Origin: Citrobacter enshiensis
GTDB taxonomy: Bacteria > Pseudomonadota > Gammaproteobacteria > Enterobacterales > Enterobacteriaceae
NCBI RefSeq assembly: GCF_029338175.1
Contig: NZ_CP119862.1
Coordinates: 2,976,001-3,040,000, forward strand
Direction: 5' to 3'
DNA length: 64,000 nucleotides
The notes under the pieces are model-generated. The model saw only the letters and a program-made list of their open reading frames with translations. It had not been told where the DNA came from and made no database searches. This document shows, one piece after another, positions 44,806 to 54,965 of this stretch; within the stretch, counting starts at the first letter, position 1; each line of letters begins with the position of its first letter. The position numbers and the translations under genes are program-made.

Positions 44806-44889
44806 GTGCCCGATGGCGCTTCGCTTATCGGGCCTACGCGTCTTATCCGGCCATGAACCGTAGGCCGGATAAGCAACGCGCCATCCGCG
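44806..44889. repeat. REP/BIME palindromic element
   Basis: Two inverted REP-type units, TGCCCGATGGCGCTTCGCTT at 44806 and, in opposite orientation, CGTAGGCCGGATAAGCAACG at 44859, separated by a short spacer. This intergenic element between convergent genes is typical of Escherichia and Citrobacter chromosomes and can stabilise mRNA 3' ends or bind gyrase. Confidence 0.85.
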
Positions 44890-44894
44890 CTGTC

Positions 44895-45308
44895 TTACTT
44901 TGCCAACCCCAGACGTGGAATTTCAATCGCCGGGCAGCGATCCATCACGACGGTCAGACCCGCGTCTCGCGCCAGTACCGCAGCCTGCTCATTAATCACG
45001 CCCAACTGCATCCACAGCGTTTTCGTGCCGATAGCAATCGCCTCCTGCGCGACGCCCCACGCGGCTTCTGAATTGCGGAAAACATCCACCATATCGACTT
45101 TTTCCGGCACATCGGCCAGCGTCGCGTAGCCTTTCTGCCCTAACAGCGTCGTCCCGGCAACCTTTGGCGAAACAGGAATAACGTGATAGCCCTGGTCGAG
45201 CAGATATTTCATCACACGATAGCTTGGGCGATCGGGTTTATCACTCGCCCCCACCAACGCGATAGTACGGGTGGACGTCAAAATGCCAGCAATATCGGTC
45301 TCTTTCAT
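44895..45308 (-). CDS. yccU: CoA-binding protein YccU
   Basis: Protein of 137 residues with a Rossmann-type CoA-binding domain: [21 protein letters not shown] and [20 protein letters not shown], followed by [15 protein letters not shown]. The physiological role in enterobacteria is not established. The start at 45308 (MKETDIAG) equals the E. coli start; longer frames upstream are not conserved. Confidence 0.94.
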   Translation of the reverse strand: MKETDIAGILTSTRTIALVGASDKPDRPSYRVMKYLLDQGYHVIPVSPKVAGTTLLGQKGYATLADVPEKVDMVDVFRNSEAAWGVAQEAIAIGTKTLWMQLGVINEQAAVLARDAGLTVVMDRCPAIEIPRLGLAK

Positions 45309-45481
45309 CATCTTTCTCCAGGCTGTTTTGCAAAGTGTACGACAAACCCGACATCCCAACCATTCGCCCCATACGAATGTATGAGAGCAAAAGTTAAAAA
45401 TATGTCTATATGTTAGTAAAGATGATTGCCGCAAAATTTTGATACATTATTCATCATGCGGTCTTTGGACAGGAGAACCCT

Positions 45482-46144
45482 ATGAAAGCCGGCATTGTGA
45501 CAACCTTCATTGCATTGATTTTGCCGGCCACCGTTTTCGCCACCACCTTACGCCTTTCCAGTGATGTTGATCTTCTTGTTTTAGATGGTAAAAAAGTCTC
45601 CAGTTCGCTGTTACGGGGGGCCGACAGTATTGAACTGGATAATGGTCCGCATCAGTTGGTGTTTCGTGTGGAGAAGACCATTCGCCTCTCCAGCCATGAA
45701 GAGCGACTCTATATTTCACCCCCATTGGTGGTGAGCTTCGATACTCAGCCTATTAGCCAGGTCAATTTTCATCTGCCACGGCTGGAGAACGAGCGTGAAA
45801 CGGCGCATTTTGATGCCGCGCCTCGCCTTGAACTGCTGGATGGCGACGCCATGCCAATCCCTGTAAAGCTTGATATTCTGTCCATCACGTCGACGGCAAA
45901 AGTCATTGATTATGAACTTGAAACTGAACGATATAATAAAGCGTCTAAACACGCCTCGCTGCCGCAGTTTGCCACGATGATGGCCGATGACAGCACCCTG
46001 CTTTCGGGGATCTCAGAGCTGGATGCCATTCCGCCGCAATCCCAGACGCTCACAGAGCAACGGCTCAAATACTGGTTTAAACAAGCCGATCCGCAAACCC
46101 GAAATAACTTCCTGAAATGGGCAGAAAAACAGCCATCCTCATAG
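45482..46144 (+). CDS. csgI: CsgI (YccT), curli assembly inhibitor
   Basis: Periplasmic protein of 220 residues, formerly YccT (DUF2057). The signal peptide [20 protein letters not shown] precedes a mature protein starting [19 protein letters not shown]. The E. coli protein slows CsgA polymerisation and curli formation in the periplasm. The sequence is very close to E. coli over its whole length, including the C-terminal [20 protein letters not shown]. Confidence 0.95.
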   Translation: MKAGIVTTFIALILPATVFATTLRLSSDVDLLVLDGKKVSSSLLRGADSIELDNGPHQLVFRVEKTIRLSSHEERLYISPPLVVSFDTQPISQVNFHLPRLENERETAHFDAAPRLELLDGDAMPIPVKLDILSITSTAKVIDYELETERYNKASKHASLPQFATMMADDSTLLSGISELDAIPPQSQTLTEQRLKYWFKQADPQTRNNFLKWAEKQPSS

Positions 46145-46237
46145 CGTTTTGACGCCCGTCCGCATTTTTTACGTCTTTCTCTTGCAGCGTCAAGTGCTTC
46201 CAGTACTCTGTAGCAAGGTTAACTACGGAATTGAACT

Positions 46238-46699
46238 ATGGAACTGACGACTCGCACTTTGCCGGCGCGCAAACATATTGCGCTGGTTGCACACGATCAC
46301 TGCAAACAGATGTTGATGAACTGGGTTGAACGCCACCAGCCATTACTGGAAAAGCACGAACTTTACGCGACGGGTACAACCGGAAACTTAATTCAACGCG
46401 CAACAGGTATGGAAGTGAACGCCATGCTGAGCGGCCCGATGGGCGGCGATCAGCAGGTTGGCGCGCTGATCTCTGAAGGGAAAATTGATGTCCTGATTTT
46501 CTTTTGGGACCCGCTCAATGCAGTGCCGCACGATCCGGATGTCAAAGCGCTGCTGCGTCTGGCAACGGTGTGGAATATCCCGGTTGCCACCAACGTTTCT
46601 ACCGCCGATTTTATTATCCAGTCGTCGAATTTCAGCGATGAAGTGGATATTTTGATCCCGGATTATGACCGCTACCTGGCCGAACGCCTCAAGCCATAA
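46238..46699 (+). CDS. mgsA: Methylglyoxal synthase
   Basis: Enzyme of 153 residues converting dihydroxyacetone phosphate to methylglyoxal and phosphate, a bypass of lower glycolysis under phosphate stress. The phosphate-binding loop [10 protein letters not shown] and the catalytic aspartate in [15 protein letters not shown] are intact; [23 protein letters not shown] is the family signature. It acts in the cytoplasm as a hexamer. It is convergent with helD across a stem-loop. Confidence 0.97.
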   Translation: MELTTRTLPARKHIALVAHDHCKQMLMNWVERHQPLLEKHELYATGTTGNLIQRATGMEVNAMLSGPMGGDQQVGALISEGKIDVLIFFWDPLNAVPHDPDVKALLRLATVWNIPVATNVSTADFIIQSSNFSDEVDILIPDYDRYLAERLKP

Positions 46700-46703
46700 G
46701 CCT

Positions 46704-46728
46704 ACAGGCGGCGTTTGCCGCCTGTTTC
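46704..46728. terminator. Stem-loop between convergent mgsA and helD
   Basis: A 9-bp stem ACAGGCGGC / GCCGCCTGT with a GTTT loop and a short T-rich tail, five bases after mgsA and adjoining the helD stop. It probably serves both genes. Confidence 0.75.
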
Positions 46729-48783
46729 TCAGGGTTTCCTCGCTACCGGCACATCCAGATGTTTCAGATCGTCGACAAAGCAAGACGGATTTTCTTTGTT
46801 AAATAAAATCCACACGCGATGCCGGGCACGTGTCAACGCCACATACAGCAATCTCCGCTCTTCCGCATTCGGGAAATCTTCTACCTGCGGCAGCAAGGCC
46901 TCTTCCATGATCGACTCGCGCGCTGGCGCCGGAAAACCATCGCTTCCCCCCTGCAACCCGACGATGATCGCATAATCTGCCTGCTGGCCTTTACTGGCAT
47001 GAATGGTCATAAAATCCAACTGCAGTTTTGGCCAGCGCGTCGCGGCCTTTTCCAGACAGGCGGGTTTCAAATGATGGTAGCGCGCCAGCACCAGAATACG
47101 CTCATCCTCTTTTGCATAGCCAGAAAGCTTATCCAGCAATGCATCCAGCTGACTTTCCTCCAGCAGCGTGACCGCCTTCTTATCCCCTGACGTCAGACTG
47201 TTGAGCGGTTTTGCGAGTTGGTGCGGATTCTGCTGGATAAATCGGTTAGCGATTTCGCCGATCCGACTGTTGAAGCGATACGTGGTATCAAGATCGCACC
47301 GATCGCCCTCGCCAAACGTTTGATGAAAAGCCGTCGTGAGCGAAAGCTGCGCCCCACTGAAACGATAAATGGCCTGCCAGTCATCCCCGACGGCAAACAA
47401 TGTGCTATGTGGGTTTTGCCGACGCAACGCGGCCAGCAATGCCGCGCGTTGCGGGGAGATATCCTGAAACTCGTCAACCAGAATATGCTTCCACGGGCTG
47501 ATAAAGCGTCCTTTTTCAAGGACCACAATCGCCTGATGAATAAGCCCGGAGAAATCGACAGCATTTTCCTCTTTCAGCGCGCTTTTCCACGCTTTCAGTA
47601 ACGGCGCCATCAATTTGATGCGTTTGCCGAACAGGTCGCGGATCTCTTCCGCCGCGCTGGCGATCATCTCGGCCTGGGTGCCCCCATGCATTCGCATCAG
47701 ACTCACCCAACGATCCAATCGTGGCGCCAGTCGACGCCGCAGCTTTTCTTCATCCCAGAAATTGCCTTCCGGCACGGTCCACTGCATTTCGTCTTCCAGC
47801 CATTGCCGCCAACCTTTTGCCTGTGCCTTTTTCTCACTGCACTGTTGTCGCCACGCCGAAATAAAGAGCTGGTGTCTCGCGTCAGTATCGTTTTCAAGTT
47901 TACTGATCGTCGGGACTTTTTTGCTCCCTTGCTGGATGATATGCAGCGCAAGCGCATGGAACGTTCGCGCGGCGATCTCTTCAGTATGCAACCGCTCGCG
48001 AATACGTTGGTCCATCTCTTCGGCAGCTTTACGGCCAAAAGCCAGCAGCAGAATTTGTTCAGCCGCCGCCTCTCCCCGGGTCAAAAGCCAACCGGCACGA
48101 GCGACCAACACCGACGTTTTGCCACTGCCAGCCCCGGCAAGAACCAACAGCGAATGCTCGCCGTTGACGACCGCTCTGGCCTGTGCTGGATTCAACGGGG
48201 ACGATTCTATCTGTTCGAAAAATGCCGCATATTCTGTCAGCATCACATCGGTATAAGCCTGATTATGCGCCAGGCGACAACCTTCGATATCCTTTAGCCA
48301 TGCCAGACACTTATGCCAGGCATCACGACAATTTTCAAAGGATTCCAGCCGGTTGACGGGCAACGGCAGCGCCGCAAACGCGCGACGAATTTGCTGCTGA
48401 ATTCCTGACGTTTGCTCTCGGGTCAACCATTTGTTTTCCCCCGTCCTCTGTGCAATGAGATCCAATTGCTCCTGCAACACCCGCGCAGCAACGTCACTCA
48501 TCTCCTGGCTCCAGCGTTGCCAGTGCGCCTCCAGATGATGGTGAAACCGTTGCGTTTCGCTCCATTCTGTACCGTGCAAGCGCACAACCTTATCATCCGG
48601 CAGGACGAACTCCAGTTCTCCCCACACCAGGCCGCGCTTGCAATGGATAGCCAGTAACTGATTGAATGGAATAAGATATTCATGGCGATCGCCAGAGACT
48701 TTGATACCGGCATTAAGAATAACAGCCCGATCGTAAGGGTGTTGTGCCAGACGTTTTCCAAGAGAAGTTGCTTTCAGTTCCAT
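46729..48783 (-). CDS. helD: DNA helicase IV
   Basis: Superfamily 1 helicase of 684 residues, identical in length to E. coli HelD. The Walker A motif is VLAGAGSGKTSVLVARAGWL, Walker B is ILVDEFQDISPQRAALL, motif III QAIYRFSGA, and motif VI YVALTRARHRVWILF. The N-terminal third is specific to HelD. It unwinds DNA 3' to 5' and takes part in RecF-pathway recombination. The gene is convergent with mgsA and divergent from yccF. Confidence 0.97.
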   Translation of the reverse strand: MELKATSLGKRLAQHPYDRAVILNAGIKVSGDRHEYLIPFNQLLAIHCKRGLVWGELEFVLPDDKVVRLHGTEWSETQRFHHHLEAHWQRWSQEMSDVAARVLQEQLDLIAQRTGENKWLTREQTSGIQQQIRRAFAALPLPVNRLESFENCRDAWHKCLAWLKDIEGCRLAHNQAYTDVMLTEYAAFFEQIESSPLNPAQARAVVNGEHSLLVLAGAGSGKTSVLVARAGWLLTRGEAAAEQILLLAFGRKAAEEMDQRIRERLHTEEIAARTFHALALHIIQQGSKKVPTISKLENDTDARHQLFISAWRQQCSEKKAQAKGWRQWLEDEMQWTVPEGNFWDEEKLRRRLAPRLDRWVSLMRMHGGTQAEMIASAAEEIRDLFGKRIKLMAPLLKAWKSALKEENAVDFSGLIHQAIVVLEKGRFISPWKHILVDEFQDISPQRAALLAALRRQNPHSTLFAVGDDWQAIYRFSGAQLSLTTAFHQTFGEGDRCDLDTTYRFNSRIGEIANRFIQQNPHQLAKPLNSLTSGDKKAVTLLEESQLDALLDKLSGYAKEDERILVLARYHHLKPACLEKAATRWPKLQLDFMTIHASKGQQADYAIIVGLQGGSDGFPAPARESIMEEALLPQVEDFPNAEERRLLYVALTRARHRVWILFNKENPSCFVDDLKHLDVPVARKP

Positions 48784-48905
48784 GACTCAGTGGATCCACA
48801 CGAGAGGTTTACTTCTCAGTGTAACCGCCAGAGAAAACGTGCTCCAGCCCAAAAAAACGTTACAATTGCCTGGAATCATAGAAAACCAGATTTGACCGAG
48901 GCTTT

Positions 48906-49352
48906 ATGCGTACCGTTCTGAATATCCTAAATTTTGTGTTAGGGGGTTTTGCGACCACCCTGGCTTGGTTACTGGCGACGCTCGTCAGTATCGTTCTGAT
49001 TTTTACATTACCCCTGACCCGCTCGTGCTGGGAGATAACCAAACTCTCTCTGTTTCCCTACGGCAACGAAGCGATTCATGTGGATGAACTCAACCCGGCG
49101 GGCAAAAATGCGCTGATGAATACGGGCGGTACGTTACTCAACGTTTTCTGGCTGATTCTGTTCGGTTGGTGGTTATGCCTGATGCATATTGCTGCCGGTA
49201 TTGCCCAATGCATTACGATAATCGGGATCCCTGTTGGCATTGCGAACTTCAAAATTGCCGCCATCGCACTCTGGCCGGTTGGCCGCCGCGTGGTCACTGT
49301 TGAAACCGCTCAGGCTGCGCGCGAAGCAAATGCGCGTCGCCGTTTTGAATGA
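48906..49352 (+). CDS. yccF: YccF inner-membrane protein
   Basis: Membrane protein of 148 residues with two DUF307 (YccF) domains, each a hairpin of helices: ILNFVLGGFATTLAWLLATL, then NVFWLILFGWWLCLMHIAAG and ITIIGIPVGIANFKIAAIAL. E. coli YccF has 148 residues. Function unknown; it precedes yccS closely and the two are probably co-transcribed. Confidence 0.94.
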   Translation: MRTVLNILNFVLGGFATTLAWLLATLVSIVLIFTLPLTRSCWEITKLSLFPYGNEAIHVDELNPAGKNALMNTGGTLLNVFWLILFGWWLCLMHIAAGIAQCITIIGIPVGIANFKIAAIALWPVGRRVVTVETAQAAREANARRRFE

Positions 49353-49370
49353 CCAGGACTGATGGCCTTT

Positions 49371-51524
49371 ATGTTGAGTCCCCTGCTTAGACGTTACACC
49401 TGGAACAGCACCTGGTTATATTATGTGCGTATTTTTATCGCGCTGTGCGGCACGACGGCTCTGCCCTGGTGGTTGGGCGATGTAAAACTGACCATACCGC
49501 TAACGCTGGGTATGGTGGCCGCCGCGTTGACCGATCTGGATGATCGCCTTGCAGGACGTCTGCGCAATCTGATCATCACCCTGATCTGTTTTTTCATCGC
49601 CTCCGCCTCCGTGGAATTGTTGTTTCCGTGGCCCTGGCTTTTCGCTATTGGCCTGACGTTATCGACCAGCGGATTTATTTTGCTCGGCGGCCTCGGACAG
49701 CGCTACGCGACCATTGCTTTTGGCGCATTGCTGATCGCCATCTACACCATGCTTGGCGCATCGCTGTACGAGCAGTGGTACCAACAGCCATTGTTCCTGC
49801 TGGCCGGGGCGGTATGGTACAACCTGCTTACGCTGACCGGGCATCTGTTGTTCCCTATCCGCCCACTGCAGGATAATCTGGCGCGCAGCTATGAGCAGCT
49901 CGCGCATTACCTGGAATTAAAATCCCGGTTATATGATCCGGATATTGAAGATGAGAGCCAGGCACCTTTGTACGATTTAGCGCTCGCCAACGGGCAACTG
50001 ATGGCGACGCTGAACCAGACCAAAGTTTCCCTGCTCACCCGTTTGCGGGGTGACCGTGGGCAGCGAGGTACGCGCCGGACGTTACACTACTATTTTGTGG
50101 CGCAGGATATTCATGAACGCGCCAGCTCATCGCATATCCAGTATCAAACGTTACGCGATCATTTCCGTCACAGCGACGTGATGTTCCGCTTTCAGCGTCT
50201 GATGTCGATGCAAGGGCAAGCCTGTATGCATTTGTCGCGCTGTCTTTTACTGCGCACGCAATATCAACATGATCCGCATTTTGAACGTGCATTCACGCAC
50301 CTCGACGCAGCGCTCGAGCGCATGCGGGTCGGTGGCGCTTCAGCAGATTTACTGAAAACGCTGGGATTTTTACTCGCAAACTTACGCGCGATAGATGCGC
50401 AGCTGGCCACGATTGAATCTGAGCAGGCACAGGCGGCGCCTCGCAATGAATCAGAGAATCAGCTGGCAGACGATAGCCCGCACGGATTCAGCGATACCTG
50501 GCTACGGTTGAGCCGCAATTTCACGCCGGAGTCCGCCCTGTTTCGTCACGCAGTAAGAATGTCGTTAGTGCTCTGCCTGGGCTATGCCCTGATCCAAATT
50601 ACCGGAATGGATCACGGTTACTGGATCCTGCTTACCAGCCTGTTCGTGTGTCAGCCAAACTATAATGCCACCCGACATCGCCTGGCGTTGAGGATTATCG
50701 GCACGTTGGTGGGTGTCGCCATTGGTTTGCCGATTTTGTGGTTCGTTCCCTCCCTCGAAGGGCAATTAATTCTGCTGGTGATTACAGGCGTGCTGTTTTT
50801 CGCTTTCCGCAATGTGCAGTATGCCCATGCCACGATGTTCATTACCTTACTGGTATTGCTGTGCTTTAACTTGCTGGGAGAAGGTTTTGAGGTCGCTCTG
50901 CCGCGTGTAATAGATACGCTCATTGGCTGTGCCATCGCGTGGGCTGCCGTCAGCTTCATCTGGCCAGACTGGCGTTTTCGCAACCTTCCGCTTGTCCTGG
51001 AACGCGCGACGGATGCAAACTGCCGCTACCTGGATGCGATCCTCGAACAATATCACCAGGGCCGTGATAACCGACTTGCCTACCGTATTGCCCGCCGGGA
51101 TGCGCACAATCGCGATGCGGAACTGGCATCGGTGGTGTCAAATATGTCGAGCGAGCCCGATGTCACCGCAGAAACCCGCGAGGCTGCGTTTCGGTTACTC
51201 TGCCTCAACCATACTTTTACCAGCTATATTTCCGCGTTAGGCGCTCACCGTGAACAGTTAACCAATCAGGAGGTCCTGACCCTGCTGGACGATGCGGTAT
51301 GCTATGTCGATGATGCGCTTCATCATCAACCCGCAGACGAACAACGGGTACATCAGGCGCTTGAGGGGCTAAAACAGCGGATTCAGCATCTGGAGCCTCT
51401 CCCGGACAGCAAAGAACCGCTTGTCGTACAGCAGATTGGGCTGCTGATCGCGCTGCTCCCTGAGATCGGACGTCTGCAACGACAAATAACGCAATTGCCG
51501 TCTACTACCCCTGCTCTGTCGTAA
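49371..51524 (+). CDS. yccS: YccS, FUSC-family inner-membrane transporter-like protein
   Basis: Protein of 717 residues, equal to E. coli YccS. It has two blocks of about six helices (residues about 20-160 and 400-530) separated by a long cytoplasmic helical region, the FUSC/YccS arrangement related to aromatic-acid exporters AaeB and YhfK. The central motif is RHAVRMSLVLCLGYALIQIT then NYNATRHRLALRI. The ATG at 49371 (MLSPLLRRYTWN) matches the E. coli start; an in-frame ATG at 49362 is closer to an AGGA site and cannot be excluded. Substrate unknown. Confidence 0.94.
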   Translation: MLSPLLRRYTWNSTWLYYVRIFIALCGTTALPWWLGDVKLTIPLTLGMVAAALTDLDDRLAGRLRNLIITLICFFIASASVELLFPWPWLFAIGLTLSTSGFILLGGLGQRYATIAFGALLIAIYTMLGASLYEQWYQQPLFLLAGAVWYNLLTLTGHLLFPIRPLQDNLARSYEQLAHYLELKSRLYDPDIEDESQAPLYDLALANGQLMATLNQTKVSLLTRLRGDRGQRGTRRTLHYYFVAQDIHERASSSHIQYQTLRDHFRHSDVMFRFQRLMSMQGQACMHLSRCLLLRTQYQHDPHFERAFTHLDAALERMRVGGASADLLKTLGFLLANLRAIDAQLATIESEQAQAAPRNESENQLADDSPHGFSDTWLRLSRNFTPESALFRHAVRMSLVLCLGYALIQITGMDHGYWILLTSLFVCQPNYNATRHRLALRIIGTLVGVAIGLPILWFVPSLEGQLILLVITGVLFFAFRNVQYAHATMFITLLVLLCFNLLGEGFEVALPRVIDTLIGCAIAWAAVSFIWPDWRFRNLPLVLERATDANCRYLDAILEQYHQGRDNRLAYRIARRDAHNRDAELASVVSNMSSEPDVTAETREAAFRLLCLNHTFTSYISALGAHREQLTNQEVLTLLDDAVCYVDDALHHQPADEQRVHQALEGLKQRIQHLEPLPDSKEPLVVQQIGLLIALLPEIGRLQRQITQLPSTTPALS

Positions 51525-52116
51525 GCGACTGAACCCAGTCTGCAAGCTCCTGGCGGCGTACCGCCGGGAGCGCGGCTTCATGTACCCCGAGAATCGCCCC
51601 TTCCAGAGAATAGAGAATTTTCACCGTCAGAGATTTATTGAGATGACGAAGCCTCAGCCAGCTCATTTTCGCCCCCAGATTCCGTAATGTGCTCTCGTCT
51701 TTAATCCCTGCTTCGTTCAGAAGGATCTCCAGATGAAAGGTCATGTTGGGTAAATCCTTCAGACGATGTTGCGAAAAGCGGGAGTTTTTTTCCTTCACCG
51801 CCGCCTCCAGTGAATACTGTGACAAACGCACCAGTTGTTGCTGGTCGCACCACAGGCTTTCATCCACCCGATAATAGTGGAGCATAACCGGACGTCCACG
51901 CTTCATAAACGTCAGCCAGACAGGCGGATGTTTCACACAATACTGTACACTTTGCTCGCAGGCACGAAGGTATAACTCCCCATTAGCGACCATCGCAAAG
52001 ACAGTATCCCCAATACTCAAACTGTAACTGCCAAACAGCGAGCGGTAGCCAATCGTGCCCAGTGAAGCCAGGTATTCTTGAGATTTATAGATTCGACCAT
52101 AAGAACGCGCTCTCAT
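51505..52116 (-). CDS. sxy: Sxy/TfoX competence regulator
   Basis: Protein of 203 residues (E. coli 209) that works with CRP at CRP-S sites to switch on competence and DNA-uptake genes. It has the TfoX N-terminal domain (YGRIYKSQEYLASLGTIGYR, SLFGSYSLSIGDTVFAMV) and C-terminal helix-hairpin domain (LPNMTFHLEILLNEAGIKDE, LRNLGAKMSWLRLR). The 3' end overlaps the end of the convergent yccS gene by 20 bases. The C-terminus is a few residues shorter than in E. coli. Confidence 0.94.
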   Translation of the reverse strand: MRARSYGRIYKSQEYLASLGTIGYRSLFGSYSLSIGDTVFAMVANGELYLRACEQSVQYCVKHPPVWLTFMKRGRPVMLHYYRVDESLWCDQQQLVRLSQYSLEAAVKEKNSRFSQHRLKDLPNMTFHLEILLNEAGIKDESTLRNLGAKMSWLRLRHLNKSLTVKILYSLEGAILGVHEAALPAVRRQELADWVQSLTTEQG

Positions 52117-52291
52117 AAAAATCCTTTTAAATCATAAACTAAATAAATAATTAGTAGTAACAGCTCCGTTAATGACGAAAATAGGCAACTTATTCTAAAG
52201 GGGCAAGATGAATTTTGTTTTTACTGCGACGACGAATAAAAATTGCGAGTCTGTTTCCGAAAATTAGGTTGATCTTTATTGGTCGCAGGGT

Positions 52292-52311
52292 TACTGTATA
52301 TCCATACAGTA
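52292..52311 (+). promoter_or_regulatory. LexA (SOS) box of sulA
   Basis: TACTGTATATCCATACAGTA contains CTGT-N8-ACAG with AT-rich core, a near-perfect SOS box, 21 bases upstream of the sulA start codon. LexA binding here keeps sulA off until DNA damage. Confidence 0.95.
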
Positions 52312-52332
52312 ACTCACAGGGCTGGATTGATT

Positions 52333-52842
52333 ATGTACACATCAGGTTATGCAAATCGTTCTTCGGCGCTCTCTTCCACTTCAGGTCGAATTGCGCGTGT
52401 CTCTTCCGAGAACTCCACCGCAGGGCTTATCAGTGAAGTGGTCTACCGCGAAGACCAGCCCATGATGACCCAATTACTGCTCTTACCTCTTCTGCAGCAA
52501 CTGGGGCAGCAATCGCGCTGGCAGCTCTGGCTGACGCCACAGCAAAAACTAAGCCGGGAGTGGGTGCAGTCAGCCGGACTTCCCCTCACCAAGGTGATGC
52601 AAATAAACCAACTCTCGCCGTGCCATACGTTAGAATCAATGATTCGGGCATTGCGCACAGGAAACTACAGTGTCGTGATCGGTTGGTTGTCGGATGAATT
52701 GACAGAAGAAGAGCATACGCAACTGGTAAAAGCTGCCGATGAGGGAAACGCCATGGGATTTATTATGCGTCCGGTGCGCGCACACTCCCTTGCCCCGAGA
52801 CAGCATTCCGGGCTAAAAATTCACTCTAATTTGTATCATTAA
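52333..52842 (+). CDS. sulA: SulA, SOS cell-division inhibitor
   Basis: Protein of 169 residues, the E. coli length, which blocks FtsZ polymerisation during the SOS response and is degraded by Lon. The FtsZ-binding region [20 protein letters not shown] and the C-terminal Lon-recognition end HSNLYH (ISSNLYH-like) are present. The N-terminal 45 residues are variable, as usual. The start at 52333 gives the conserved length; frames upstream include the SOS box. Confidence 0.96.
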   Translation: MYTSGYANRSSALSSTSGRIARVSSENSTAGLISEVVYREDQPMMTQLLLLPLLQQLGQQSRWQLWLTPQQKLSREWVQSAGLPLTKVMQINQLSPCHTLESMIRALRTGNYSVVIGWLSDELTEEEHTQLVKAADEGNAMGFIMRPVRAHSLAPRQHSGLKIHSNLYH

Positions 52843-53009
52843 GTAAATTTAGGATTTATCCTGGATTTTTTTTTCATGCCTTACCGGCGAATTGAAGTCT
52901 AAGGCTTTTTTGGTGCGAACGCTTGCCAGAAGCGGTTTCAGCGATTTTTGTTGCTCAATTTCTCATCTCAAAATGTTAAATAATGTGTATACAAGCCTTT
53001 TTTTTTCAT

Positions 53010-53064
53010 ATGCCTGACGGACTTCACACTTGTAAGTTTTCCACTACGTTGTAGACTTTACATC
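53010..53064 (+). promoter_or_regulatory. ompA promoter
   Basis: The stretch from ATGCCTGACGG through TAGACTTTACATC is almost identical to the E. coli ompA promoter, with TAGACT as the likely -10 and CACACTTGTAAG around the -35. Transcription should start near 53065. Confidence 0.7.
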
Positions 53065-53196
53065 GCCAGGGGTGTTCGGCCTAAGCCGCAGATTCGGTAG
53101 ATTAACTATTGAGCAGGTCCCCCGGTGAAGGATTTAACCGTGTTATCTCGTTGGAGATATTCATGGCATATTTTGGATGATAACGAGGCGCAAAAA
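53065..53196 (+). promoter_or_regulatory. ompA 5' leader (stabilising untranslated region)
   Basis: This 132-base leader matches the E. coli ompA leader, beginning GCCAGGGGTGTTCGGC with a 5' hairpin (CGGC-CTAA-GCCG) and running through GAAGGATTTAACCGTG to AACGAGGCGCAAAAA before the start. In E. coli the leader gives ompA mRNA its long half-life and is a target for Hfq-dependent small RNAs near the ribosome-binding site. Confidence 0.85.
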
Positions 53197-54243
53197 ATGA
53201 AAAAGACAGCTATCGCGATTGCAGTGGCACTGGCTGGTTTCGCTACCGTAGCGCAGGCCGCTCCGAAAGATAACACCTGGTACACCGGTGCTAAACTGGG
53301 CTGGTCTCAGTTCCACGATATTGGCAACAACCAGATCAACAACAACGGTTCTACTGAAGAAAGCCAGCTGGGCGCAGGCGCGTTCGGTGGTTATCAGGTT
53401 AACCCGTACGTTGGTTTCGAAATGGGTTATGACTGGTTAGGTCGTATGCCGTACAAAGGCAACACTCAGACCGGCGCTTTCAAAGCTCAGGGCGTTCAGC
53501 TGACCGCTAAACTGGGTTACCCGATCACTGACGATCTGGACATCTATACTCGTCTGGGTGGTATGGTTTGGCGTGCAGACGCTAAAAACAACACTGGCTT
53601 CAAAGACCACGACACTGGCGTATCCCCAGTATTCGCAGGTGGTGTTGAGTACGCAATTACTCCTGAAATCGCTACCCGTCTGGAATACCAGTGGACCAAC
53701 AACATCGGTGACGCTAACACCGTTGGTGGTCGTCCGGACAACGGCCTGCTGAGCGTAGGTGTTTCCTACCGTTTCGGCCAGGGTGAAGTTGCTCCAGTCG
53801 TAGCTCCGGCTCCGGCTCCGGCTCCAGAAGTACAGACCAAACACTTCACTCTGAAGTCTGACGTTCTGTTCAACTTCAACAAAGCAACTCTGAAACCAGA
53901 AGGCCAGCAGGCTCTGGATCAGATGTACAGCCAGCTGAGCAACCTGGATCCGAAAGACGGTTCTGTTGTTGTTCTGGGCTTCACTGACCGCATCGGTTCT
54001 GACGCTTACAACCAGGGTCTGTCCGAAAAACGTGCTCAGTCCGTTGTTGATTACCTGATCTCTAAAGGTATTCCTTCTGACAAAATCTCTGCACGTGGCA
54101 TGGGCGAATCCAACCCGGTTACTGGCAACACCTGTGACAACGTGAAAGCTCGCGCTGCACTGATCGACTGCCTGGCTCCGGATCGTCGTGTTGAGATCGA
54201 AGTTAAAGGTATCAAAGACGTTGTAACTCAGCCTCAGGCTTAA
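53197..54243 (+). CDS. ompA: Outer-membrane protein A
   Basis: Major porin-like protein of 348 residues. The signal peptide [20 protein letters not shown] ends after AQA; an eight-stranded beta-barrel follows (residues about 22-190), then a proline-alanine hinge ([12 protein letters not shown]) and the periplasmic OmpA domain that binds peptidoglycan ([29 protein letters not shown], with the Cys pair of [18 protein letters not shown]). Surface loops differ from E. coli, as expected for this phage and colicin receptor. Codons are strongly biased to the highly expressed set. Confidence 0.98.
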   Translation: MKKTAIAIAVALAGFATVAQAAPKDNTWYTGAKLGWSQFHDIGNNQINNNGSTEESQLGAGAFGGYQVNPYVGFEMGYDWLGRMPYKGNTQTGAFKAQGVQLTAKLGYPITDDLDIYTRLGGMVWRADAKNNTGFKDHDTGVSPVFAGGVEYAITPEIATRLEYQWTNNIGDANTVGGRPDNGLLSVGVSYRFGQGEVAPVVAPAPAPAPEVQTKHFTLKSDVLFNFNKATLKPEGQQALDQMYSQLSNLDPKDGSVVVLGFTDRIGSDAYNQGLSEKRAQSVVDYLISKGIPSDKISARGMGESNPVTGNTCDNVKARAALIDCLAPDRRVEIEVKGIKDVVTQPQA

Positions 54244-54256
54244 GTTTCCGTCTAAT

Positions 54257-54285
54257 AAAAAACCCCGCTCTGCGGGGTTTTTTTT
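54257..54285 (+). terminator. ompA terminator
   Basis: An 8-bp stem AACCCCGC / GCGGGGTT with a three-base loop followed by a long T-run (TTTTTTTT), 17 bases after the ompA stop. Confidence 0.95.
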
Positions 54286-54327
54286 CGCCATGCTGCTGTT
54301 CTCAGAACACGCCGGCAGAGTCACACG

Positions 54328-54780
54328 CTATTCTTTACCCAATAGGGCCTGCAGATCCTGCTTCAGCGTAGACATCTGACTGGCATACTTCTCTTTGTGC
54401 TCCGCATCCTCAATCAGCTGCACTATCGTTTCTGAAAGCGTTTTGCCACGGCGCTGCGCAAGTCCAGCCAGACGTTGCCAGACGATAAATTCTAAATCGA
54501 TCGATTTCTTGCGCGTATGCTGATGCTCAGCATTAAAGTGTCGTTTGCGTCGTGCCCGTATCGTCTGTTTCATACGATTTTGCAGCGCAGGATTCATATG
54601 CCCTTCAATCCAGGTATTGACCCGAACCGGTTCATTCTCGAGGGTTAGCAACAAATCGACGGCCTCTTTGGCAGCGCTGGCCTCCACGTAACGGGTAATC
54701 AACTCCCCTTCGCGGTGCTTTTTGACCAGATACTTCCACTTCCAGCCGCTTTCAAGATTTTCAAGTTGTTGATATTTCAT
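54328..54780 (-). CDS. matP: MatP macrodomain Ter organiser
   Basis: DNA-binding protein of 150 residues, identical in length to E. coli MatP, which binds matS sites and structures the Ter macrodomain of the chromosome. The N-terminal helical bundle is followed by a ribbon-helix-helix domain ([29 protein letters not shown]) and a C-terminal coiled coil that ends in [12 protein letters not shown] and mediates tetramer formation and ZapB contact. Confidence 0.97.
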   Translation of the reverse strand: MKYQQLENLESGWKWKYLVKKHREGELITRYVEASAAKEAVDLLLTLENEPVRVNTWIEGHMNPALQNRMKQTIRARRKRHFNAEHQHTRKKSIDLEFIVWQRLAGLAQRRGKTLSETIVQLIEDAEHKEKYASQMSTLKQDLQALLGKE

Positions 54781-54965
54781 TGCGATCTCAATGTTACCGT
54801 GTAACTCTTATCAGAATATCAGCTTTTTAGGTATCTGAAGAAAAGAATATCCAGCCTGTGAACTGTCGCGCGTCATACTGCGTGTTTCCGTTCGCTTTCC
54901 ACGTGTGCAGTGTTGCCTGTTACGGTATAATCGCGTTTTTTACAACAGACTAAAAAACCTCAACT

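Noticed and set aside
44806-44889. Inverted repeat considered as an attachment site or small RNA
   Set aside because: Its two halves match the REP/BIME consensus common in enterobacterial intergenic regions.
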